NCBI GenBank assembly: GCA_902490445.1 | Contig: CABUDZ010000054.1 | Span: 1-14,724 of the forward strand | Reading direction: 5' to 3' | From: an uncultured Collinsella sp. | GTDB lineage: Bacteria > Actinomycetota > Coriobacteriia > Coriobacteriales > Coriobacteriaceae | DNA length: 14,724 bases | Part shown: positions 1 through 6,486 of the stretch, one piece after another | How the letters are laid out: each line of letters begins with the position of its first letter | Position numbering within the stretch: position 1 is the first letter of the stretch | Position numbers and translations under genes: made by a program | Notes under the pieces: generated by a model | What the model was told of the DNA's origin: nothing | What the model saw: the letters and a program-made list of their open reading frames with translations, nothing else | Database searches by the model: none

Positions 1-9
1 TCCAGCCAT

Positions 10-49
10 AAAAAAGCCTCCCATTTCTTGTGTCCAAGAAATGGGAGGC
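10..49 (-). terminator. Rho-independent terminator of the dxs-like gene
   Basis: A perfect 15-bp inverted repeat (16-30 with 35-49, arm GCCTCCCATTTCTTG) closes on a 4-base loop. On the minus strand it is followed by six T residues (the A-run at 10-15). It lies about 30 bases past the stop codon of the minus-strand dxs-like gene, so it is the natural end of that transcript. Confidence 0.93.
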
Positions 50-78
50 AGTTCAGGTGCTTCCCTTGCGGAGGTTTT

Positions 79-1860
79 TTACTCGTTAAGTAGCCTAACG
101 GCTTCGGCGGCCATGTTCTCGACCGTCATGCCGTTCTGAGCGAGCAGCTCGTTGGGGTCGTAGCGGTCGGGGAAGCCCTTGGCGATGCCGAAGGTGCGCG
201 TGCGCACGGGCGTGCAGGCCAAGTAGCACGCGACGCGTTCACCCCAGCCGCCGTCCAAGATGCCGTCCTCGAGGGTGACGACAACGCGATGCTCGGCGGC
301 AAGGCTGTCGAGGAACTCGCGGTCAAGCTCGGTTGCAAAGCGAGGGTTGACGAGCGTGGCCTCGATACCGTATTCGGCTGCCAAGCGGTTTGCCACACGC
401 TCGCCCAGCTCAAAGAAATCGCCGAGCGCGAGCACGGCCACGTCGCGGCCTTGGCGCACCACGTTGTAGCGCGCGACACCGTAATCGGCGTCCTCGGCAG
501 GCGCCAAGTCGGGGCGGCTTACCAGGCCAATGCCGGGCACGCGAATCGCCACAGGATGCTCGCGGTGATCGAGCGACCAGCTCAGCATGGACAGATATTC
601 CTCCATGCAGGCCGGCGCCAAGTAGTGCATGTTGGGAAGACCGCCCAGCATGGAAATATCAAAGAACGAGAGATGCGTCTCGGATGTGGTGCCAAAGATC
701 GACGCGCCAAATACCAGGATGGTTGCGGGGGCGTCGTTGAGGCACAGGTCGTGCCACAGCTCGTCGTAGGCGCGCTGCAAAAACGTGCCGTACACACCAA
801 AGACTGGCTTGGCGCCCGAGCGCGCAAGCGCGGTGGCAAAGGTCACGGCGTGCTCCTCGGCAATGCCCACGTCAACAAACTGCTTGCCTGCCGCGGCGCG
901 AAGCTCGGGTGTAAAGCCCATGATGTAGGGCGTGGCAGCCGTGATGCCCACAACCTGCGGATCGCGCTCGATGGCAGCGCTGAGCGCCTCGCCCGTAATG
1001 TCGGCATAGGTGCGCGGCGCAGGCTCGCTCGGATGACCCGGGCAGAGCTTGCGCCCAGTCGCCATGTCAAACGGACCCACGTGGTGCCAGCGCTCGGGGT
1101 CGCTCTGGGCCGGCTCAAAGCCCTTGCCCTTGGCGGTGGAGACGTGCAGCACGATGGGATGATCGATATTGCGCAGTTCCTGCAGCGCGTCGACCAGGGC
1201 CAACACATCGTTACCGGCGTCCAGATAGCGGTAGTCGAGCCCCATCGCGCGGAAAACGTTGCGCTCACAGGTGCCGTTGCTGGCGCGCAGCTCGGCCAGA
1301 TTGCGATACAGGCCGCCATGGTTCTCGGCAATGGACTGGTCGTTATCGTTGACGATGATGATCAGGTTGCTGTCGAGCTCGGCGGCATTGTTAAAGCCCT
1401 CAAACGCCAGACCGCCCGAAAGCGAACCGTCGCCAATGATGGTGATGACGTTGTACGCATCGCCCGCCAGGTCACGAGCGTGCGCCAAGCCGCAGCCCAG
1501 GCTCACCGATGTGGAGGTGTGGCCCATGGCGAACAGGTCGTGTTCGGACTCGTCGGGATTGGCAAAGCCAGAGGCCTCGCCGTAGCGTGCCGGGTCGATA
1601 TAAGTGTACGCGCGCCCAGTCAGCGCCTTGTGGGCATAGGTCTGGTGCGACACGTCAAAGACAATTTTGTCGGTGGGGGAGTTAAACACGCGATGAAGCG
1701 CAACCGTAAGCTCAACGACGCCCAGGTTGGGGGCAACGTGCCCGCCGACGGCGGCGGAGCTTTCGAGGATGGCGTGGCGGATCTCGCCGCAGAGCAGCGG
1801 AAGCTCGGCGCGATCGAGAGCCTTGACGTCCTCGGGCGTTGTCGTTTGCGTAAGCAGCAT
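79..1860 (-). CDS. 1-deoxy-D-xylulose-5-phosphate synthase-like thiamine-diphosphate enzyme
   Basis: The 593-residue protein is of the DXS family, which joins pyruvate and glyceraldehyde 3-phosphate to make DXP for isoprenoids and thiamine. Seen: DVSHQTYAHKALTGR (69-83), thiamine-diphosphate motif GDGSLSGG (143-150), IAEEHAVTFA (333-342) with catalytic Glu335, and YGTFLQRAYD (357-366). The N-terminal thiamine domain, central pyrimidine domain and C-terminal transketolase domain are all present. It is shorter than typical DXS (about 620-640) because the segment after IAEN (177-180) is cut down. Odd: the usual DRAG...GADG.TH loop reads FGASIFGTTSETH (384-396), and the usual YPRG reads VPGI (441-444). 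The Arg, Asp and second Arg that contact the substrate phosphate in known DXS are therefore Gly385, Thr392 and Gly443. This may be a paralogue with another acceptor. The ATG start at 1860 has GGAG 12 bases upstream, a rather long spacing. Confidence 0.85.
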   Translation of the reverse strand: MLLTQTTTPEDVKALDRAELPLLCGEIRHAILESSAAVGGHVAPNLGVVELTVALHRVFNSPTDKIVFDVSHQTYAHKALTGRAYTYIDPARYGEASGFANPDESEHDLFAMGHTSTSVSLGCGLAHARDLAGDAYNVITIIGDGSLSGGLAFEGFNNAAELDSNLIIIVNDNDQSIAENHGGLYRNLAELRASNGTCERNVFRAMGLDYRYLDAGNDVLALVDALQELRNIDHPIVLHVSTAKGKGFEPAQSDPERWHHVGPFDMATGRKLCPGHPSEPAPRTYADITGEALSAAIERDPQVVGITAATPYIMGFTPELRAAAGKQFVDVGIAEEHAVTFATALARSGAKPVFGVYGTFLQRAYDELWHDLCLNDAPATILVFGASIFGTTSETHLSFFDISMLGGLPNMHYLAPACMEEYLSMLSWSLDHREHPVAIRVPGIGLVSRPDLAPAEDADYGVARYNVVRQGRDVAVLALGDFFELGERVANRLAAEYGIEATLVNPRFATELDREFLDSLAAEHRVVVTLEDGILDGGWGERVACYLACTPVRTRTFGIAKGFPDRYDPNELLAQNGMTVENMAAEAVRLLNE

Positions 1861-1984
1861 CGTTGTGGGTTACTCCATGCGAATCGTGCGCCGGCACTCC
1901 CTCGGCCGGCACAATTGCACAAGACAGTCTCGCACATTTTGGCGTTTGATATGTGACGGCGGCGCGGTAATTCGCCAACTGGTG

Positions 1985-2002
1985 GGGCAAAACGTTTTGT
2001 CC
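1985..2002. promoter_or_regulatory. Operator-like palindrome in the divergent dxs-like/HD spacer
   Basis: CAAAACGTTTTG (1988-1999) is a perfect 12-bp palindrome. It extends to 18 bp with one mismatch (GGG...TCC). It sits between two divergent genes, about 125 bp from one start and 90 bp from the other, where a repressor site would be expected. I could not place convincing -35/-10 boxes around it. The rest of the 228-bp spacer also holds a direct repeat GCCGGCAC (1890-1897 and 1905-1912) but no further gene. Confidence 0.4.
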
Positions 2003-2088
2003 GATGCCATACTGATAAGTTCCACGATGATTTTATTCATTGCGTGCAGGCTGTGGCTTGCCGCCGAGCGCCGCCGGAAGGAGGCCGC

Positions 2089-2625
2089 ATGTCCGATACC
2101 GTTCGTGCCGAGAAAATCGCGTGCGAAGTAGACCATGCTGCCCGTCAACTGGCACAGGCGGGCCGTCTGGACCTGGCGCGCGAGTTTATCCAGCATGGCG
2201 ATGTGACGGTGTATACGCATGTGACCTCGGTGGCGCGGGCAAGTCTGTCCTTTGCCGAGCGCCTGGGCCGCGTCGGTATCTCCGTCGACCGCTTGTCGCT
2301 GCTGCGCGGGGCCCTGCTGCACGATTACTTTCTCTATGACTGGCACGATCCCGACCCAAGCCATCGACTGCATGGCTTTCGGCATCCGTTTTTTGCCCTG
2401 GCGCGTGCCGAAGAGGATTTTGAGCTGACGTCGCGCGAGCGGAATATCATCGCGCGCCATATGTTTCCGCTGGTACCGGTGCCGCCGACGTGTCGCGAGG
2501 CATGGATTGTGTGCCTGGCGGATAAATGGTGCGCGCTGCGCGAGACGATTGCCGGCCGTCTGCCGCGCAAAGACAGGGCGGGCGATGACGTGAGCAGCGA
2601 ATCGAACGAAAAGAGGAGAGGGTAG
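2089..2625 (+). CDS. HD-domain protein of unknown function
   Basis: The 178-residue soluble protein has an HD-type metal-dependent phosphohydrolase fold. The metal-ligand pattern is visible: His44 (VYTHVTSVAR), His78-Asp79 (GALLHDYFLYDWH), further His residues at 92, 95 and 99 (SHRLHGFRHP), His124 (IIARHMFP) and Asp145 (CLADKWCALRE). The substrate is unknown; family members cleave phosphate esters of nucleotides or second messengers. The ATG at 2089 is chosen because AAGGAGG (2078-2084) lies just upstream. An in-frame GTG at 2044 would add 15 residues but has no ribosome site. The stop is 3 bases before the next gene, so the two are surely cotranscribed. HD proteins of this sort next to CmpB-like proteins are, from memory, a common pairing in Firmicutes. 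The final 20 residues are charged and probably disordered. Confidence 0.85.
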   Translation: MSDTVRAEKIACEVDHAARQLAQAGRLDLAREFIQHGDVTVYTHVTSVARASLSFAERLGRVGISVDRLSLLRGALLHDYFLYDWHDPDPSHRLHGFRHPFFALARAEEDFELTSRERNIIARHMFPLVPVPPTCREAWIVCLADKWCALRETIAGRLPRKDRAGDDVSSESNEKRRG

Positions 2626-2628
2626 ACG

Positions 2629-3648
2629 GTGGGAACCGCGATCGACATGGCATTTGACGGCGCGACGCTTGCCGCCTGTCCGCTCTCGGCGCTGGTACTC
2701 TCGTTTGCCTTCTACGGTTTTTGCGGCTGGGTATGGGAGTCGACAGTCTGCGCCATGCTCAACCACGGACGCTTTGCCAACAGCGGCTTTTTGCTAGGGC
2801 CGTGTTGTCCCATCTACGGTGCGGGCGGCATCGCGTGCTGGCTGCTGCTGCGTGGAATCCCAGACGCCTCGAGCCAGTTTGTCGCTGCCGCGCTCGTATG
2901 CAGCCTGATCGAATATAGCGTGGGCGTGCTGTTGGAAAAAACGACGGGTGCCCGGTTTTGGGATTACTCGCATCTGCCGTTTAACCTGCACGGACGCATC
3001 TGCCTGTACTGGGCCTGCGCGTTTGGCTTGGGTGCGTTGTGTATTTGCCGTTTAGTGGAGCCGGCATTGCTGGGGCTGCTTGGCCATCTGCCGGTGCTGA
3101 TTGTGCGGCTGTCCGCCTTTATCGTCGCGGTCGCGATGATGGTCGATGCGGTGTGCTCGTTGGCGAGCTGGCGGCGTCTGTCCGATCAGCTTGAGCGTGT
3201 GCGTGCCGACCTTGCCGACCGCATCAATGAGTCGCTCGCCGACGCCTCCGACTCTATGCTCGAACGTATTCCCGATTCGGCGATCGACTCGGTGGCGCAG
3301 ACGCATATCCGCGGTCGCGCCGTTAACGCTTGGCTGGCCGAGCTGGGCGACGCGGCGCTCGATGCCCTGCGCGAGAAGGCTTCGATGCCGACGTTTATTT
3401 CGGATGGTGCTCGCGGCCTGGCGCTCGCTGCCCGTCGCGTGGCCGATGCCGCGCCGAGCATGCCGCGTCCGTCGCTCGGTCGTCGCCTTGCCGGCAAGCG
3501 CATGAGCCGCCCGGTACCGAGCGTGTCACTCAGCCGCCGCGACCTACGCTTCTTTAACGCCTTCCCGCGTCTGCGCATCAATCGTTACGAGGGCGTCATC
3601 CGAGCTACCGACCTCCGCGACCGAGCCCGCGAGCTGTTCCGGCGCTAG
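2629..3648 (+). CDS. CmpB-like putative ABC transporter permease (PF06541-type membrane protein)
   Basis: This is a 339-residue membrane protein. The first 180 residues hold about five hydrophobic segments (near 17-36, 57-76, 83-101, 122-141 and 150-178). They carry the family signatures GWVWES (33-38), SGFLLGPCCPIYGAG (52-66), SLIEYSVGVLLEK (92-104), and WDYS with FNLHGRICLYW (111-128). The remaining 160 residues are polar, helical and Arg/Ala-rich, and end in an AFPRLRINRYE segment (311-321); they are probably cytoplasmic. The family is labelled as a permease, but no transported substrate is established and no ATPase gene lies nearby. The GTG start at 2629 is preferred for its AGGAG site (2614-2618). 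An ATG at 2647, six codons later, is the alternative. It follows the HD gene by 3 bp. Confidence 0.85.
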   Translation: MGTAIDMAFDGATLAACPLSALVLSFAFYGFCGWVWESTVCAMLNHGRFANSGFLLGPCCPIYGAGGIACWLLLRGIPDASSQFVAAALVCSLIEYSVGVLLEKTTGARFWDYSHLPFNLHGRICLYWACAFGLGALCICRLVEPALLGLLGHLPVLIVRLSAFIVAVAMMVDAVCSLASWRRLSDQLERVRADLADRINESLADASDSMLERIPDSAIDSVAQTHIRGRAVNAWLAELGDAALDALREKASMPTFISDGARGLALAARRVADAAPSMPRPSLGRRLAGKRMSRPVPSVSLSRRDLRFFNAFPRLRINRYEGVIRATDLRDRARELFRR

Positions 3649-3846
3649 CCAGAGCGGAGCCAAGCGCGCCCTTCTCGTTCGCACGTTTCCCGTTCGTTTC
3701 GCGTCCGTTGCCGCGCCGTTTCCAAGATTGCGGTGCCGTTTCCATTCGACAACGCAGCGTTTAACAACGCCGTATCTGGTCTACACCAGTTGCCCCTCGG
3801 CCGCATGATGGGCGCCGACAACGTTCATGCGACCAAGGGGGAGCGA
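3649..3846. promoter_or_regulatory. amt upstream region with overlapping small inverted repeats
   Basis: This 198-bp non-coding stretch must hold the amt promoter, but I cannot fix the boxes. Its left part is pyrimidine-rich, with four copies of CGTTTC (3684, 3695, 3717, 3737). Its right part has two mutually exclusive inverted repeats, AACGC-A-GCGTT (3751-3761) and GCGTT-TAAC-AACGC (3757-3770), then CTGGT-CTAC-ACCAG (3777-3790). These could be regulator sites or alternative leader hairpins. An in-frame GTG (3733) and ATGs (3805, 3808) lie here but have no ribosome site, so I do not treat this region as coding. Confidence 0.35.
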
Positions 3847-5124
3847 ATGTACGATACGGGATCGACAACGTTTATGCTCATCTGCACCATGCTCGTGTTT
3901 TTAATGACACCGGGTCTGGCGTTTTTCTATGGCGGCCTGTCCAGGCGCAAAAATGTCATCAACACCATGCTTATGTGCTTTGGCGCCATTGGCCTGGTTG
4001 GTGTGCTGTGGATTGTTGCCGGCTGGTCGCTGGCCTACGGTGGTGACGGTTCTAGCCCGTTTATTGGCGGCTTTGACCAGCTGCTGTGCCTGCCGGTGCT
4101 CAACCAGGTGCTGCAGGCGGCCGAGGGCAATGCTGCGGATGGTGCCGTCTACCCTCAGATCATCAACATCGCCTTCCAGATGGCGTTTGCCATGATCACC
4201 GCCGCTATCGTTACGGGCAGTCTGGCAGGCCGCGTTAAGTTTGGTGCCATGACGGCCTTCCTGGGCATTTGGCTGCTCGTGGTCTATGCGCCGCTCGCCC
4301 ACATGGTTTGGGGCGGCGATGGTTCCTTTATCGGCGACATCATCGGCGCGCTCGACTTTGCCGGCGGCGACGTGGTACACATTTCGTCCGGTCTCACGGG
4401 CCTGATTCTCTGCTTAATGCTCGGCCGTCGTCGCGGCTTTGGCATGGTGAGCTACCGTCCGCATAACGTGCCGTTTGTGGCGCTGGGCGCCGGTCTACTT
4501 TGGTTTGGTTGGTTTGGCTTTAACGGCGGCAGCGAGTTTAAGGCCGACGCCGTGGCGGCACTCGCCATCCTCAACACCGTGACGGCCAGCGCGGCGGGCA
4601 TGGTCTCGTGGCTTGCCGTCGAGCGCGTGCACACCGGTCGTCCCACGCTGGTGGGCGCCAGCACCGGTCTGGTTGCGGGCCTTGTGGTGGTCACGCCGGG
4701 CGCGGGCTTCGTCGAGCCGTGGGCGGCGCTGGTCATGGGCCTGATCGTCTCTCCCGTCTGTTACCTGGCCATCAGCCATCTCAAGACCAAGTTCGGCTAC
4801 GACGATGCGCTCGACGCGTTTGGCTGCCATGGTATCGGCGGCATCTTGGGCGGCGTGCTCACGGGCCTGTTCTGCGTGCCGGAGCTTTCGTGGACCGGTA
4901 AGGGCGGCCTGTTCTACACGGGTGACATGTCGCTGCTCATCTCGCAAATCCTGGGCATTGTGGTGACGGTCGCTATTGTGCTGGTGCTCGACTTGGTGAT
5001 TGCCGCGGTGGTCAAGGCGCTGTTCCGCGGCAGCCTGCGCGTGGACGAGGCCGATGAGGCGCTGGGCTTGGATGCCAGCCAGCACGGCGAGAGCGCCTAT
5101 CCTTCTTTCTCCGGACTCGATTAG
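3847..5124 (+). CDS. amt: Ammonium channel/transporter (Amt family)
   Basis: The 425-residue integral membrane protein conducts ammonium across the cytoplasmic membrane for nitrogen assimilation. Family hallmarks are visible: N-terminal TPGLAFFYGGLSRRKN (21-36), pore-gate Phe110 in NIAFQMAFAMIT, substrate-site Asp170 in GALDFAGGDVVH, and the twin pore histidines His178 (VVHISSG) and His328 (GCHGIGG). About eleven hydrophobic segments span the protein. The C-terminal tail after 395 (RGSLRVDEADEALGLDASQHG) is the conserved cytoplasmic piece through which Amt proteins are gated by PII. ATG 3847 is chosen for AAGGGG at 3835-3840 and because the protein then begins just before the first helix, as Gram-positive Amt proteins do. 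glnK follows 191 bp downstream, the classic partnership, though here amt comes first. Confidence 0.96.
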   Translation: MYDTGSTTFMLICTMLVFLMTPGLAFFYGGLSRRKNVINTMLMCFGAIGLVGVLWIVAGWSLAYGGDGSSPFIGGFDQLLCLPVLNQVLQAAEGNAADGAVYPQIINIAFQMAFAMITAAIVTGSLAGRVKFGAMTAFLGIWLLVVYAPLAHMVWGGDGSFIGDIIGALDFAGGDVVHISSGLTGLILCLMLGRRRGFGMVSYRPHNVPFVALGAGLLWFGWFGFNGGSEFKADAVAALAILNTVTASAAGMVSWLAVERVHTGRPTLVGASTGLVAGLVVVTPGAGFVEPWAALVMGLIVSPVCYLAISHLKTKFGYDDALDAFGCHGIGGILGGVLTGLFCVPELSWTGKGGLFYTGDMSLLISQILGIVVTVAIVLVLDLVIAAVVKALFRGSLRVDEADEALGLDASQHGESAYPSFSGLD

Positions 5125-5180
5125 CAGCTTCCCCAAGTACCGCACCTTGCCGTTCAATCGTCGCGCGGCTTTCCCAGGCA

Positions 5181-5252
5181 CCCGACCTTGCCCCTCAAAC
5201 CGTCGCTTGCGTACCGAAGTACGCGGCGCTCCTCTTTCGGGGCAATCTCGGG
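5181..5252 (+). ncRNA. Large foldable leader element between amt and glnK
   Basis: Nested complementary segments form one long stem: CCCGA (5181-5185) with TCGGG (5248-5252), TTGCCCC (5188-5194) with GGGGCAA (5239-5245), and an apical hairpin GCGTAC-CGAA-GTACGC (5209-5224) extended by CGC/GCG pairs. An imperfect second copy of its left side (ACCTTGCC..TCAA..CGTCGC) lies at 5144-5164, about 41 bp upstream, and could compete for pairing. No T-tract follows, so it is not a standard terminator. It may be a regulatory leader of glnK or a processing/stability element; no known riboswitch class is recognised. The repeat and stems are seen; function is inference. Confidence 0.4.
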
Positions 5253-5315
5253 CACCTCGAAAACCCGCGTCATTGAATGGCAATTCATTTCTTTTATTGA
5301 GGAGAGGAATTCATT

Positions 5316-5654
5316 ATGAAAAAGATCACGGCTATCGTGCGCCAGGAGAAGCTTGAGGTTCTTAAAGATGCGCTGTTTGCTGCTGATGTTCGCGGCATGA
5401 CTATCAACCAGGTGCAGGGCTGCGGCGCACAGCATGGCTGGAAGGAATACGTACGCGGCAACGAGTTGCTTGTCAACACGATCCCTAAGGTGCAGTTCAC
5501 CCTTATCTGCGCCGACGAGCATGTCGACGGCATTGTCGAGATTATCTGCAACGCTGCTCGCACCGGTGCCGTTGGAGACGGCAAGATTTGGGTCGAGCCG
5601 GTCGAGGAGGTTATCCGCATTCGCACCGGCGAACACGGCCCCGCCGCGGTGTAG
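5316..5654 (+). CDS. glnK: PII-family nitrogen regulatory protein (GlnK type)
   Basis: The 112-residue protein is a small trimeric PII signal protein that binds ATP/ADP and 2-oxoglutarate and, beside an amt gene, normally plugs the Amt channel when nitrogen is ample. Seen: N-terminal MKKITAIVRQEKLEVLKDAL, the T-loop region GCGAQHGWKEYVRGNELL (35-52) with the ligand-contacting Gln39 kept, the B-loop TGAVGDGKIWV (83-93) and the C-terminal EEVIRIRTGE (97-106). Odd: the tyrosine at position 51 that is uridylylated in enteric GlnB/GlnK is Leu51 here (RGNEL in place of RGAEY), so regulation by GlnD-type uridylylation at that site is excluded. Tyr45 remains in the loop. AGGAGAGG (5300-5307) lies 8 bases before the ATG. 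Likely cotranscribed with amt or from its own promoter in the structured 191-bp spacer. Confidence 0.95.
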   Translation: MKKITAIVRQEKLEVLKDALFAADVRGMTINQVQGCGAQHGWKEYVRGNELLVNTIPKVQFTLICADEHVDGIVEIICNAARTGAVGDGKIWVEPVEEVIRIRTGEHGPAAV

Positions 5655-5667
5655 GATCGACCGCCTG

Positions 5668-5721
5668 CCATCCGCAACGTTAAAATGCTGCAATGAGGCA
5701 CAAGACTTGCGTTGCGGATGG
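5668..5721 (+). promoter_or_regulatory. Inverted repeat around the TetR-1 promoter and ribosome site
   Basis: Perfect 12-bp arms CCATCCGCAACG (5668-5679) and CGTTGCGGATGG (5710-5721) are separated by 30 bases. A promoter-like pair TCGACC (5657-5662) and TAAAAT (5681-5686), spacing 18, places the left arm between the boxes and the right arm just past the predicted start of transcription. The right arm also overlaps the purine-rich ribosome site of the TetR gene. It could be an autoregulatory operator or, in read-through RNA from glnK, a hairpin that masks the ribosome site. Confidence 0.5.
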
Positions 5722-5728
5722 GCGGATT

Positions 5729-6391
5729 ATGGGTCGCAATAAATATCCCGAGGAGACGGTCGCGAAGATTCTCGACGCGGCACTGGAGCTATTCTGTGCA
5801 CAGGGTTATGAGGGGACGAGCATTCAAGATATCGTTGACCGTCTCGATGGCATGACCAAGGGCGCTGTCTATCATCACTTCAAGAGCAAAGAAGAGATTT
5901 TCAACGCCGCGTTTGATCGGGCGATGACTCCGATTGTTGAGCAACGTCGCTCAACGCTTGGTATCGGCAATATGACCGGAGCCCAAAAGCTCAAGCGACT
6001 GTACGCGCCCGAGTCTGTCGTTCCACAAATTGAGCTATGGACACGCATGCATCCTGCGGCAGATCCGGTAAAAAGCTCGCGTCTACTGGCGATGCAGTAC
6101 CAGGGCTCGTTCGACGAGTCGGCCGATGGCTATCTCTTGCCAGTGATCGAGGAGGGCATCGACGATGGCTCCATTGCGTGCGAATGCCCGCGCGAAGCGG
6201 CTGAGGCCGTATCGTTGTTGGCGAATCTTTGGCTGCTGCCGCTGTTCCGTCCGCTCGAGACCAAGGATCGAATGCTCGCTCGCGCTCAATGTTTGGCGCA
6301 GATGGCTGCCGCGGTGGGACTCGATTTGGGCGAGGAAGTGCTTCAGACAACGGCGCAGATTTGGGACGTATGGGACCGTGCCGGGTGGTAA
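5729..6391 (+). CDS. TetR/AcrR-family transcriptional regulator (TetR-1)
   Basis: The 220-residue protein is a one-component dimeric regulator. The N-terminal DNA-binding domain is clear: KYPEETVAKILDAALELF (5-22), then the helix-turn-helix GTSIQDIVDRLDGMTKGAVYHHF (29-51) and KSKEEIF. The C-terminal half is all-helical, ligand-binding and divergent, so the inducer cannot be named. ATG 5729 gives the usual TetR start (MGRNKYPEE). An upstream in-frame ATG at 5693 would add 12 residues and lacks a ribosome site. It lies 108 bp upstream of an MFS exporter with two matching palindromic sites in between, so repression of that exporter is the likely role. Base composition is lower in GC than the amt, glnK and dehydratase genes, suggesting the pair arrived by transfer. 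Confidence 0.93.
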   Translation: MGRNKYPEETVAKILDAALELFCAQGYEGTSIQDIVDRLDGMTKGAVYHHFKSKEEIFNAAFDRAMTPIVEQRRSTLGIGNMTGAQKLKRLYAPESVVPQIELWTRMHPAADPVKSSRLLAMQYQGSFDESADGYLLPVIEEGIDDGSIACECPREAAEAVSLLANLWLLPLFRPLETKDRMLARAQCLAQMAAAVGLDLGEEVLQTTAQIWDVWDRAGW

Positions 6392-6400
6392 GGTGGTAAT

Positions 6401-6421
6401 ATAGATACCAACGGTATGTAA
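6401..6421. promoter_or_regulatory. Operator-like site 1 (TetR-1/MFS spacer)
   Basis: This 21-base site matches operator 2 at 6466-6486 at 18 or more positions, sharing the run CGGTATGTA. Its inner symmetry is ATACC-AAC-GGTAT reading across 6405-6417. It begins 10 bases after the TetR-1 stop. A TG-extended promoter box TGG-TAATAT (6394-6402) overlaps its left edge, so a bound repressor would block that promoter. That TetR-1 is the ligand is inferred from adjacency. Confidence 0.55.
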
Positions 6422-6429
6422 TAGATTTG

Positions 6430-6454
6430 AGAGGGCAGCTCCGGCCGCCCTTTT
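6430..6454 (+). terminator. Rho-independent terminator between tetR-1 and the MFS gene
   Basis: AGGGC (6432-6436) pairs with GCCCT (6447-6451). An inner GC/GC step and TCCG loop follow, with one mismatch, and there is a run of four T at 6451-6454. It ends the tetR-1 transcript. If the MFS promoter lies upstream at 6394-6402, the same hairpin would act as an attenuator in the MFS leader. It sits between the two operator-like sites. Confidence 0.65.
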
Positions 6455-6465
6455 CAAGTCGATAA

Positions 6466-6486
6466 ATACATACTATCGGTATGTAT
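6466..6486. promoter_or_regulatory. Operator-like site 2, perfect palindrome before the MFS ribosome site
   Basis: Perfect 8-bp arms ATACATAC (6466-6473) and GTATGTAT (6479-6486) flank a 5-base centre TATCG. Size and symmetry fit a TetR-family operator. It directly abuts the AGGGAG ribosome site (6487-6492) of the MFS gene, so bound protein would stop elongation or initiation there. A near copy lies 65 bp upstream (6401-6421). Confidence 0.7.

Noticed and set aside
289..1956. A 555-codon plus-strand frame opposite the dxs-like gene
   Set aside because: Same cause: antisense of a GC-rich gene. It has no ribosome site or domain, whereas the minus strand encodes clear DXS-family motifs.
1870..2766. 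A 298-codon minus-strand frame over the HD gene and the divergent spacer
   Set aside because: It lies opposite the HD-domain gene, whose metal-binding motifs and ribosome site are convincing. The reverse product is Arg/His-rich without a family.
3733..3846. N-terminal extension of Amt from GTG 3733 or ATG 3805/3808
   Set aside because: No ribosome site precedes those codons and the added residues resemble no signal peptide; ATG 3847 with AAGGGG upstream gives the usual Amt start.
5668..5721. The 12-bp inverted repeat as a glnK terminator
   Set aside because: The loop is 30 bases and no T-run follows the right arm, so it does not fit a rho-independent terminator.
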